A stretch of DNA of 20,489 bases from Didymodactylos carnosus (taxonomy: Eukaryota; Rotifera; Eurotatoria; Philodinida; Philodinidae). The DNA lies in NCBI GenBank assembly GCA_905250885.1, contig CAJNOQ010003367.1:1-20489 (forward strand), in the 5' to 3' direction. Positions 1 through 8,954 of the stretch are shown in pieces; positions within the stretch are counted from its first letter, which is position 1; the number at the start of each line of letters is the position of its first letter. The position numbers and the translations under genes were made by a program. The notes below the pieces were generated by a model. That model was not told where the DNA came from. It did not search any database and was given only the letters and a program-made list of their open reading frames with translations.

Positions 1-428
1 GTTTTTTCGGAAAGTTTCAGAAATCTAGTGAAAACCTCTATTAGGTAAAATAACCAACTTTTGCCTGTTCTCACGTAAACTATAAAATTCATAACTAAGT
101 CAAAATCGAACTAGACTACGTTAGAATACCATGATGTACCCTATTTTCCTATGATATATCATGAAGTTCTATAAAAGTTTTAAAAATCAACAGAAAATAC
201 TTTGATTCTTGAAAAGTTTCCTAGAAATCTTCCAAGGAAAAGAATATTTTTTACTATCTTAAGTAGAAAACTATATTGAGCAGATAAGAGTACATCATGG
301 TATTCTAACGTAGTCTAGTTCGATTTTGACTTAGTTATGAATTTTATAGTTTATGTGAGAATAGGCAAAAGTTGGTTATTTTACCTAATAGAGGTTTTCA
401 CTAGATTTCTGAAACTTTCCGAAAAAAC
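1..428. repeat. Foldback (long inverted repeat), left arm cut by window edge
   Basis: Positions 1-139 and 290-428 are reverse complements with no indel and only two mismatches in 139 bp (at 67 and 75 of the left arm, both G on the left where the right arm predicts A). The spacer 140-289 is AT-rich and unique. The left arm is already paired at base 1, so the repeat probably continues outside the window; on the right the next bases (429 on) have no visible partner. No open reading frame of element type lies in it; the apparent 70-codon frame at 337-549 simply runs through the right arm. The arm identity suggests a recent foldback/MITE-type insertion or an inverted duplication kept uniform by gene conversion. 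An assembly artefact at a contig edge is the main alternative. Confidence 0.9.
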
Positions 429-1543
429 GTTGTCGCGATTCAGCTTGGCTGATAATCAATGTTTCAATCCATTCTCGGGATTACAACAAAAAATATCGAT
501 CCTGAAGCTTCCACGAAATCGGATGGTGCGCCTAAACCACGAAAAATGAGGAGGTCACTTAAATCCCGTTTCGTAGAGGACACTTCGGGCTATATATCCA
601 TAAATATATCGCTGTGTTAAATTATCCGTTTAGTGAGTTTTCAGAGATTCCTGAGAAAATCGGATTTTGAAAAATAAATTCAACAACTTCTTGCTTAAGA
701 AAAGATGGTTTAACGTGTTGACTATTGAATGGCGAAAACTGCAAATCTCTATCATACTTTGTTCGAAAGTTATTTCAAAAACAGCGATGACTCTTATAAT
801 TTGAATAGGATAGCCTTCGAAAATTTAATTAAAAACATAGTTGAATTTTCATCACACCGATTTTTGAAGTTTAAAAGAAGAATTTTGCTAACATTGATTC
901 TTTTTTTTAATAGAACTGAAAGAGTCCAAATGTTTTTTGTACATAGTGAATAGAACCGCTGATTTCATATTGTTTTGTAACGGTGTAAATCTAAGAACGT
1001 ACTTTTTGCCTAAACGGAATAGGAAATGATTGAGTCTTAATCAATTAATTATATTACCTCATTATGTACCTGTCTAGCAACTTGTAAATTTTCGACAGAT
1101 AATACTTTTTTTTCTCTTATTATTACATTGTGCGATATATGAGTATTTTTATTTTGTATTTAATTTAACTAGCCTTCAATTTTCATTATTTTGTAGACTT
1201 TTTTCTCCGCTATTAGAATTTAATCGTAGAAACAGCGTTAATACTTATGATATAACTGAGGATTACTTGACTAAATAGTTAAAGTAGAAGCGTATATAGC
1301 CAGAGATCTCCAGTTTTTCATAGTTTCGAACGTGAAGTAAGACTTAAAGAACCTGTATATGAAATTCAGCCATTTTTCCTGCTACTGAAACTCAGTCGTG
1401 AAAATACGCATGTAGGAGCCAAAAATGTTGATTATAAGTTACACTGAATCGAATGTAATTTATTTCTAGATTTATTTGATTAAATATGTTTTAGAATGGT
1501 TCTATAGATAAAAAGTCTAATTACAGTAAACGTGTTTATAAAT
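429..1543. other. Intergenic region upstream of PRPSAP, no gene seen
   Basis: No coding exon can be supported here; the short frames are isolated and AT-driven. A repeat-derived patch at 573-593 (GTAGAGGACACTTCGGGCTA) resembles sequences at 18628-18645 and 20175-20192 in the repeat mosaic at the other end of the window. This suggests that at least 550-650 is an old element remnant. The last part should hold the PRPSAP promoter and 5' UTR. Two pyrimidine-rich AG sites (1493-1494 and 1525-1526) precede the start codon and could be a 5'-UTR intron acceptor or a spliced-leader acceptor, if this organism trans-splices. No convincing TATA box was identified. Confidence 0.5.
1493..1526 (+). promoter_or_regulatory. 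Candidate 3' splice acceptors in the PRPSAP 5' leader
   Basis: AATATGTTTTAG (AG at 1493-1494) and TCTAATTACAG (AG at 1525-1526) lie 50 and 17 nt before the start codon at 1544. No matching upstream donor is obvious. In bdelloid rotifers many mRNAs receive a spliced leader at such sites, so one of these may be the trans-splice acceptor. This is inference from position and sequence only. Confidence 0.25.
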
Positions 1544-4464
1544 ATGAGTGCTAGTCGAACAGAAATGGTTATATTAACTGGAAATTCATATCCAGAGTTA
1601 GCAGAAATGATTGCAAGGTTTGATATTGATATTAATATTATATATTTCTGATGGAGTGGAATTGCATGATTAACCTACGAGTGCTCACCACACACGCAAG
1701 CTAAACTGTACTACATCTGAAATTTTGCTCGTTTAACTCTATTTCTATTGTTCTTTTCTACTTTTTATCTATGTACTGTTTCTCTTTATTTTGCTCTTCT
1801 ATTTGTAGTTATGTACATAGTTTCAAAAGTGATGGCTAGTACGTATCATTTATTAACTCTTCGGACAAAGTATCTATTCGTTGTTGTTGGTAGACATCAC
1901 ACAGTAGTAAATAATGCACATAGATTATATTGAAACGAACTATGAATATATTATCTTTCCATGTTGTTGCACGCGCTTTATTTGCTTACTTGTTCTGTTT
2001 AAAGTATCTGTTCGCTCAAACAAGTACATCTGGATAATCATCGAGCCGCGTATAAAATAAAATTAAAATTCTATAGACGATTCGGTCGAAGTATCTAATA
2101 TAGCTATATTCAGTTCATATTTTTTTTTTAACTTAATTGTTGCTGTGATCATACAGAAATCAACTCGTTGATTACTACTTTCTTCTTTAAGTCGTATAAA
2201 ACCCCTTGGCGAATGCCGTGTGTACAAAAAATCAGATAAAGGTAAGTGATTGAAAAAAATGTCAAATAAATTGTCGATATGTAACTATGTTTTTTGTTTG
2301 ATTTATTTAGAAACACATGTTGAAATAAAAGAATCTGTTCGTGGCAAAGATGTGTTCATCATTCAAACTGGTTCGACAAAGTATGTACTCTTCAAAATCA
2401 GTTCATATCAATCAGAGTTAGAGTGTGAATAAATCAAATTGTATTCTCTTTAGAGTACTCCTCCCCTCATTTTGGGCTTTCCGTAGAATTGTTGTGAAAT
2501 AAAAACTAAAACCCACTAAGACTTCATATTTTCAGAACTGATTGGAAACTTAATGGAGCACTTTTTCGTTTTTGTTTCAAGTTTTTAACTATGACCCTTC
2601 ACCAGTTTTCCAGAAAACTCGGTTTTTCATTGGATCACATTACGATCCTCTCTTTAGTTTCATCCAATCTAGTTAAAACTTTTACCAGAGGTACCCAAGG
2701 TCATAGCGCAGAGGTATAATTTTGGAATTTTATTTTAGACCTTTCTTTACTGAGTTATGGAAAAATACCGAAAAACTTTCAAAAATTTTTAAAATGTTTT
2801 AAAATGTTATAAAACCCCAGAACTCGATAAAGAAAGGTCTAAAAATAAAATTCCAGAATTTTCTGCGCTATGACCTTGAGTACCTCTGGTAAAAGTTTTA
2901 ACTCGATCGGATGAAATTTAAGGGGGTCGTAATGTGATCTAATGAAAAATCAAGGTTTCTGGAAAACTGGTGAAGGGCACTAGTTTAGAACTTGAAACAA
3001 AAAACGAAAAAGTGCTCCATTAAGTTTCCAATTAGTTCTGAAAATATGAAGTTTTAGTAGTTTTAGTTTTTATTTCACAGCATTTCTACGGAAAGCCTAG
3101 AATGAGGGGGTGGTACCCTTAAGAGGATACAATAGTAGAGGGATGTTTAGAAAAAAGTTTTATTAAAAAAGTTGTCTTAGAAAGGTCGATTTGATTAAAT
3201 TTGCGAGTAATGTCATGTTGTTGGCGATGAATAGAGAAGTTTTGGTTTCATTTAGAGATCCTAATGATAACATAATGGAATTACTCATAATGACATATGC
3301 GTGTAAAACGTCGTGTGCACGGAATATTATTGGAGTATTGCCTTATTTACCGTACAGTAAACAGAGCAAACAGAAAAAACGTGGATGTATTACAATGAAA
3401 TTAGTCGCAAAAATGTTAGTAAAAGCTGGTATGAGCCATTTGATAACAGTGGATTTACATCAAAAAGAAATACAAGGGTAATTTAGAAGTGTCTAGTATT
3501 TCACTTTTCATTTAAAATATCTCATATTTCTTAGGTTTTTCGATATTCCTGTGGATAATTTAAGAGCCAGCTCGTTTTTAATTGATTACATTCAACAACA
3601 GGTACAAGAAGCCATATTAGTAGAACTTACTGTATTTTATGTAATATTTTTTGTTTAAGATTCCTGATTGGAGAAATTCTGTTATTGTTGCTCGAACCCC
3701 GAATCAAGCTAAACGTGTCACAGGTTTCGCTGAACGTTTAAAACTAAGTATTGCTGTCATTCATGGCTCACAAGGAACAGAAAGCGATGGAGAAAATGAA
3801 GATGGAAGAAATTCACCACCACCACCGTTAGGTACAAAAGAAGAAACGTCGAAACCGATGTCAATGACACATCGAAAATCTGTATTCACAATACCATCAT
3901 TGGCATTTGGCTCAAGTAAACGGTGGATTATTGTAAATTGTACTGTTTAATAAACCTCAACTTTTTTTTCTCTAGAAAATCCGGTCAAAGGTAAATTGCC
4001 GATGGATGTGGTGGGAGATGTTGGTGGAAGAATTGCTATTATTGTGGTAGATACACATTTTTTCTATACAAACGACTTCAGTTATTTATCAAGTTTATTT
4101 TTTAGGAAGATATGGTTGATGATATTGCTGGTTTGGTTCAAGCTGCTGACATTTTACGTGAGAGAGGCGCATACAAGGTGTATGTCATGGCAACTCATGC
4201 CCTCTTCACAACAGCGGATCCAACATTGATTGAAGATTCTCAGATCTACGAAGTAAGTTCCATCAAAAAGTATGATTATACAAATCATAAATTTTGTTTT
4301 CATAGGTCGTTGTCACTAATACTGTTCCACATGATTTTGCTAAATTACAATGCTCAAAAATTAAAACCGTTGATATTAGTCTTTTACTCTCAGAAGCTAT
4401 TCGACGAATTCATAATCAGGAATCAATGTCCTATTTATTTCGAAATGTTGAAGCAAACGATTAA
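1544..4464 (+). CDS. PRPSAP: Phosphoribosyl-pyrophosphate synthetase-associated protein (PAP39/PAP41 type), nine exons
   Basis: Non-catalytic paralogue of PRPP synthetase that joins PRPS in the cytosol and restrains PRPP supply for nucleotide synthesis. Exons: 1544-1617, 2192-2241, 2311-2380, 3256-3477, 3535-3601, 3660-3915, 3976-4046, 4106-4252, 4306-4464 (TAA). All phases join, giving 371 aa, close to the human proteins as I recall them (about 356-369). Visible landmarks: [13 protein letters not shown] (about 48-60), [14 protein letters not shown] (about 72-85), [20 protein letters not shown] (about 131-150), [10 protein letters not shown] (about 179-188), [13 protein letters not shown] (258-270), and the C-terminal SYLFRN. 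Residues about 197-255 form the Ser/Pro-rich insertion that marks PAPs (with DGRNSPP, cf. DGRHSPP in human PAP41) and that PRPS lacks. The PRPP-binding loop DDMADTCGT of PRPS is replaced by [10 protein letters not shown] (from 271), so catalysis is not expected. Introns are 53-69 nt except intron 1 (574 nt) and intron 3 (875 nt, holding a foldback). Start chosen as the ATG of the only exon that joins exon 2 in frame. Exon 1 is the least certain part. Confidence 0.93.
2438..3133. mobile_element. Foldback element with ~320-bp inverted arms inside PRPSAP intron 3
   Basis: Arms 2438-2760 and 2817-3133 are reverse complements with scattered mismatches and small indels, around a 56-bp A/T-rich loop. 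The outermost match is ATTGTAT/ATACAAT. A few bases further in, the termini read TTTAGAGTACTCCTCCCCTCA (left) and, reverse-complemented, TTAAGGGTACCACCCCCTCA (right). The element lies wholly within intron 3 (2381-3255), which would be about 180 nt without it. It has no coding capacity, so it is a non-autonomous foldback or MITE. Target duplication is ambiguous: a flanking TA (2442-2443, 3128-3129) or a degraded TTAA are both possible. The transcript would form a ~320-bp intramolecular duplex in the pre-mRNA before splicing. Confidence 0.88.
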
Positions 4465-4526
4465 TGTAATGATTTAAAAAATTTATTTTTTATTTACATA
4501 ACGATTTTCCCAGAACACTTAATGAT

Positions 4527-4597
4527 ATTTTTTTCCCTTTTTTTTCTACATGCTTCTTTGCATGCTCCTCAACAAAAAAAGAAAAAAGAAAAAAAAG
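4527..4597 (+). other. T-rich/A-rich hairpin in the PRPSAP 3' UTR
   Basis: A pyrimidine tract (T and C, about 4528-4546) faces a purine tract (A and G, about 4573-4597). Between them CATGCTTCTTTGCATG forms a second short stem (CATGC/GCATG). In RNA this gives a long low-complexity hairpin about 70-130 nt after the stop codon. It may be accidental homopolymer pairing; no function is implied. Confidence 0.4.
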
Positions 4598-4736
4598 TTA
4601 CACTGTTTGTATTGTTCGTATTTTGCATTTGTCACATACTAATTTTGAAGAGAAGACCAAATAAGTGTCTTTATAGTTAGTTGTTCACTTGTTTTATAAT
4701 AATATCTGTGATGAATTTTTCTCTTATATATAAAGC

Positions 4737-4742
4737 AATAAA
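4737..4742 (+). terminator. Candidate PRPSAP polyadenylation signal AATAAA
   Basis: Canonical AATAAA 273 nt after the PRPSAP stop codon, followed by a T-rich stretch (ACTACTTTTGTCTGAGGTTT). It is the best-formed poly(A) signal I noticed downstream of the gene and would give a 3' UTR of about 290 nt. Confidence 0.5.
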
Positions 4743-6920
4743 TGTTCTACTACTTTTGTCTGAGGTTTTGCTTTTGTCGAAAGTGTGCTTTTGAATGTTG
4801 TAGACTGGAATACCAAGTATTATAACAGTCGGATAAAAATTTTGCCAGAATGGTACATGTATGTAACTTGTATTAATAGCAACTGGAATTACACGAAGTT
4901 AATCTTTGCATTAGATAATGAACAGAGAACAGTAAAAGTAAACTTGACGTTATTGTTTTATACACTGTACAACAACTGAACTTGTGTAATACCCTTTGTG
5001 CTTTGGTATAAGGCGATTAAAACTCTATACTTTCAGCTGCTATTAAAACAACATTATTCATTCAAATGTTTGTCCGTAAAATATCTCTACAGTTAGGTAA
5101 AATTCTCTAAAGTGAGTGCGAATCCACAGTAGAAGCTAAATAAAGTGATTATAGTCTAGTATCAGTTCGATGAATTGTGCAAGCAAAAATTTTTAAACAT
5201 ATTTCAAACAAAATTTTATTACAAACTTAAAAATAAATCCTTTTTTTCTCCTTTTAATTATACAAACATTCTCTTCATCTGTATGGGGCACAATATACAA
5301 ATATCCATATATTTTTTTCTAAAAGCAGCAAAATGTTTTCTCTATTCTCTTTTTTACTCATAAGTACAACAAAGAAATCTGATAAAAACAAAAAGATACT
5401 AAAAATAATCATGAACGTTCGAAAACATGTAACATTAAAAATTTCATAGTAGTAGTAACATAAGTATACTCGAAATTCGGCTGTACACTAATTTCTTCAT
5501 CCATTTTTCTAGTTCGATTTGAACATTAAAAAGAAATGAAACGAATAGAAAAACGAATAAGTTTATTGCACACATCGAGAAAACGAAACTGATAAGATTT
5601 CTATTACACTGAGCAAAAATAAGGTCCAATTTAGTGGGATAACATGTACCATTGCTCTATAGGTGAAAATAATTATATTTAAATAAAAAAAAGAATAATG
5701 GTAGAAAAAAATTCGTACACCGATCGCATTTGTAGAAAAACCGGTATATATATATAGAAGAATTTAACGAAACACAACAACAATAAAAATAAATAAATGA
5801 TTGTTTATAGCGTAATAAACAGACATTTGAATAAAGATAATTTTATCTGTTATTCGAGGCTACTGTGCACATACACACAAATCAACTTTTTTCACATTAT
5901 TATTACAAATTTTCACTTGTTTTATCAACTATATGTATAAAAAGAAAAACAATTTTATACACAAAAGCAAAAAAAGAACTATATGGAAATTATAAGACGG
6001 ATGTGAAAATGGATTTTCACAAAATCTAGGGAATGAACATATGTTATTAACAAAACTGAATTATTGCACGCAAGAATTAATAATATTTGTTGTTGTGTGC
6101 TCTTGTTCAGCTTGCAATTTTTATTACCTTTATCATTTCAAGTCTGAATATCGAAAAGTTTGCTTCGTCTACTAATTTTGGTTAAAATCAAAACACTCAT
6201 TTTCATTGTGGAAGTTTTATACATTGTCTATTCTTATTTGTTTCTTACTGAAATTTTATAAAAAATTTTAAAAACTATCTGAAATATTTAGTATGCGAGA
6301 TATTTTTACAAATAACAATGAAGAACTAAAAATGTTCACCAATTTTTAACAGAAATTTTAAAAAGAGGATGATTAATAGACATCATTATTACAAAACTTT
6401 TGTTTTCAAATTTTCATGTCAATGACGAAGTAATATAGACACATATAAGAAATTAAGAAAGAATATCGATAATATAGAGAGGTTATTGAGAGATGAATAT
6501 ACAACTAAAATTCTATATAATCATATGGATAATGAAATAGTTTAACCGAATGAAAGTGGACATAAAGGCACAGGTAGACTTCGATAACGGACTCGAATAA
6601 TTTGCAATATGTTTTTTTTAATTATTTGATTTATGTCTCTATAGAATCATAATTATCCAGAATAAGAACTAATAAATAATAGAAAAAGAATGATTAAAAC
6701 GAATGTCTTGGAGTTTTCGCACAGGAATGAAATTCGTGAGAATTTTTATATTCTTTTTGTAAATAAATAATAAATACGTAGGTAAAAAGTACAAAAGAAC
6801 ACCGTAACCAAAAATTAAAACAAATTAAAAAAAGAAATAAACGAACAACAACATATACAGTATAAAGAAAGCGAATGCAACTAAGAGAGAGAAAAAGAAA
6901 GAGGAAGACATTTGTTCTAT
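4743..6920. other. Tail-to-tail intergenic spacer, AT-rich, no gene seen
   Basis: Sequence between the 3' ends of the convergent PRPSAP and TOB genes. No frame here resembles a known protein and no spliced exon chain could be built. Part of it may be the TOB 3' UTR: TTTATT (AATAAA on the minus strand) occurs at 6921-6926 and again further left near 6120 and 5560, so the TOB transcript end is undecided. Short A/T homopolymer runs are common. No large inverted or direct repeat was noticed. Confidence 0.5.
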
Positions 6921-6926
6921 TTTATT
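6921..6926 (-). terminator. Candidate TOB polyadenylation signal (AATAAA on minus strand)
   Basis: TTTATT on the plus strand reads AATAAA on the minus strand, 171 nt after the TOB stop codon. It is the first such hexamer I noticed downstream of TOB. Later copies (around 6120 and 5560) could serve instead, because TOB-family mRNAs often have long, AU-rich 3' UTRs. Confidence 0.35.
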
Positions 6927-7096
6927 CTATGCGCTTAACTATACTCACTCATTCTGATGTGGCTTTCTCTACTAAAATACTAGTAATCAAGGGATGGATG
7001 ATTAGTGCTTTCTCAGATTTGCTAGTATTCATCATAAACTCGCTTTAATGGGAATAGAGAAATTTTTCTACGGATATTTTTGAATATTGTTCTTGT

Positions 7097-8903
7097 TCAA
7101 TTGGCTAATACAAATGGAGTCAGAGCATACTGACCTTTTGTACTATTCAGAGTATTTTTGTTGCTATTTTCTGAAGGCGATGGTAAACTAATTGGCGAAA
7201 ACGACGATTCTTGACTACTACCGCCACTATTATTTCCAAATAAATTATTTGTCATCATTGTTGATGTCGGCGATGGTGACGGTACACTTTTCAATGATAA
7301 CGAATTGGGTCTTGGTAAGGCTGCGATGCCATTACTGCCACTATTATTGCAATTTGCAAACGGTGTTTGTGCACCGAACATCGATGACGATCTCGAAAAA
7401 ATTGGTGACGAAGCAGAAGTCATCACATTGTGAGGAGTAAAAAATGAATTGTTGGTTTTATTGTTAAATACAGGTTGATGTTGCATTGAAAAACTATTTT
7501 GTGTCGAAATTGATAGTTGATGATGAGGCTGTATTATTGTCGGTGATAGTTGTGAATTTATTGGATGATTGCTCTTCAATAGAGTTGTTGTATTTTGTTG
7601 CAATGGTGCTGGTTGATGCAAAAATGAGGTATTCAAAGATGAATTTGGTGTCATAAGATTGTTACTATCGATAAACGATGAAGAAAATTCATTTGTTGGA
7701 GATGCTTGTACTTGTATAATACGTTGTAATTGCTCTTTTTGTTTAATATATGCCGAAAATTCACTCGGTACCATACGTTGACATTTTTTACTAGCATGTT
7801 TTGACTTTAATGAACCGAATTTTGTTTGAGCAAATGTTGCTGGAGAGATAAACCTAAGAAAAAAAGAAAATACATATAAATTCATAGAATGCTATGTTAT
7901 TGCTAAGTTAAACTTACATAGGTGTACTTGGTGTTTTATTTACAAATGCTCTGTTATTAGTTGTTAGTGTTGTGGTATTATTATTATTAATAGAACCGAT
8001 TGTTGGAGATGATACGGTTGGAAGAAGTAAATTATTTGATGAGCGTGAATATTTACTGTTAATGTTATTACTACTATTCATACTGCTACCAGATGAAGAT
8101 GAACCACTTGATGATGCTAATATACTACCAAAAACTGTTGGCGGGGATGACGGTGATAGATTTATCAGACTACTAATGGATGTTTGTATTATATTATCAT
8201 CATCGATAATCGGACGAAATACTTGTGCGTCAAGATTAAATGGCTTAATAGAGATGCTAGATCCTAAAAGATTAAAAAATATATTTGTCCATATTATCCT
8301 AGAAAACTAACATTACAAACCTTTATTAAATGTTGATCCATCTCTTTCTTCGCTATCACTTGATGATTCACTATTTAAACTATCTTTATTTGTATCATGG
8401 TGATTTTTTCGAATTAAACGTCTTTCATCTTCATACAGAATTTTCACTAGAAAAAAAGAAAACGGCTCCTTAGAAGGTCGATGGTTCTTCTATTCAATTT
8501 GTTTCACTTGCCTACTCCTTTTTCTCCAATGCGATACGATACTTCTCCAGGATCTATCCAAATAGTTAAATCATTTGGTAATGCATCTAGTATTTCTTGT
8601 AAATCGAGTCCACAATCAACGGCAGCATTGACCAATACTTTATCCACTTTTTCTTTACTAATACGTAATGATCGATAGGCACTACCTTTCGTTGGTCTTT
8701 CTGGATACCAATGTCCTTGAAATTTCATTCGTAAATGTTTTTCAATTTCTTCTCCCAACATATTAACACGGCTAAGAAAAAAATAATAATATTTACAAAC
8801 GTCTTTTGATTTAAAAATTATTATTTATAACATACCGACGTGGTAATTTATTATAAAGATAAGCAATAACAAAATTGAGTGCTACAGATACTTCGAATTG
8901 CAT
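7097..8903 (-). CDS. TOB: TOB-type BTG/Tob anti-proliferative protein, five exons
   Basis: Adaptor that, in known TOB proteins, binds CNOT7/8 (Caf1) through the BTG domain and cytoplasmic poly(A)-binding protein through PAM2 motifs, promoting mRNA deadenylation and slowing proliferation. Exons on the minus strand: 8903-8836, 8771-8512, 8446-8321, 8263-7918, 7853-7097 (TGA). All phases join, giving 518 aa. The BTG domain is residues 1-about 115: MQFEVSVALNFVIAYLYNKL at the N-terminus, box A with GHWYPERPTKGSAYRSL, box B with LPNDLTIWIDPGEVSYRIGE, then VVKILYEDE. An acidic/Ser patch (ESSSDSEERD) follows. PFNLDAQVFRPI (159-170) matches the PAM2 core and the equivalent human stretch SFNPEAQVFMPI. 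TFAQTKFGSLKSK (from 273) matches the TOB-specific TFAATKFGSTK. The end PFVLAN recalls human PVMAN. It is longer than human TOB1 (about 345 aa) because of Ser/Asn/Thr/Pro-rich stretches. Introns are 64, 65, 57 and 64 nt; intron 2 has a GC donor. Confidence 0.94.
8447..8511 (-). other. TOB intron 2, a GC-AG intron
   Basis: On the minus strand exon 2 ends ...GGAGTAG and the intron starts GCAAGTG, ending TTTTTTCTAG before TGAAAATTCTG. Only the GC donor keeps the frame: it gives GEKGVVKILYEDE, matching human GEKGPVKVLYVDD. No GT near the border joins in frame to that sequence; reading straight through gives GEKGVGK and a stop. GCAAGT is the usual extended context of GC-AG introns, spliced by the U2 spliceosome. 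Length 65 nt, like its neighbours. Confidence 0.88.
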
Positions 8904-8908
8904 AATTT

Positions 8909-8954
8909 CTTATAATATTTAAAATTAACAAATTATTTAATTAATCTATGTTAC
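8909..8954 (-). promoter_or_regulatory. Possible 46-nt intron in the TOB 5' UTR
   Basis: On the minus strand CTAAAG|GTAACA (donor, GT at 8954-8953) precedes AATATTATAAG|AAATTATG (acceptor, AG at 8910-8909), ending 5 nt before the start codon. The size fits the short introns of this genome, and the acceptor alone could also be a spliced-leader site. The acceptor's polypyrimidine tract is poor, so this is tentative. Confidence 0.25.

Noticed and set aside
337-549. 70-codon plus-strand frame
   Set aside because: Runs through the right arm of the foldback at 1-428 and into unrelated flank; no family resemblance.
2065-2130. Alternative PRPSAP exon 2 candidate (ATAG|ACGATTCGGTCGAAG..., giving RRFGR then a stop, or VEVSNIAIF in another frame)
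   Set aside because: It does not join exon 1 without a frameshift. The exon at 2192-2241 has proper splice borders, joins both sides in phase and encodes [13 protein letters not shown], which aligns with the PRPS/PAP family.
2158-2173. Palindrome AATCAACTCGTTGATT just before PRPSAP exon 2
   Set aside because: Seven-bp stem with a 2-nt centre; short enough to occur by chance, and no functional link to the acceptor is evident.
7192-8310. Plus-strand frames of 82 and 112 codons at 7192-7440 and 7972-8310
   Set aside because: Antisense shadows of TOB exons 5 and 4; their Leu/Asp-rich composition is the complement of the Ser/Asn-rich TOB tail.
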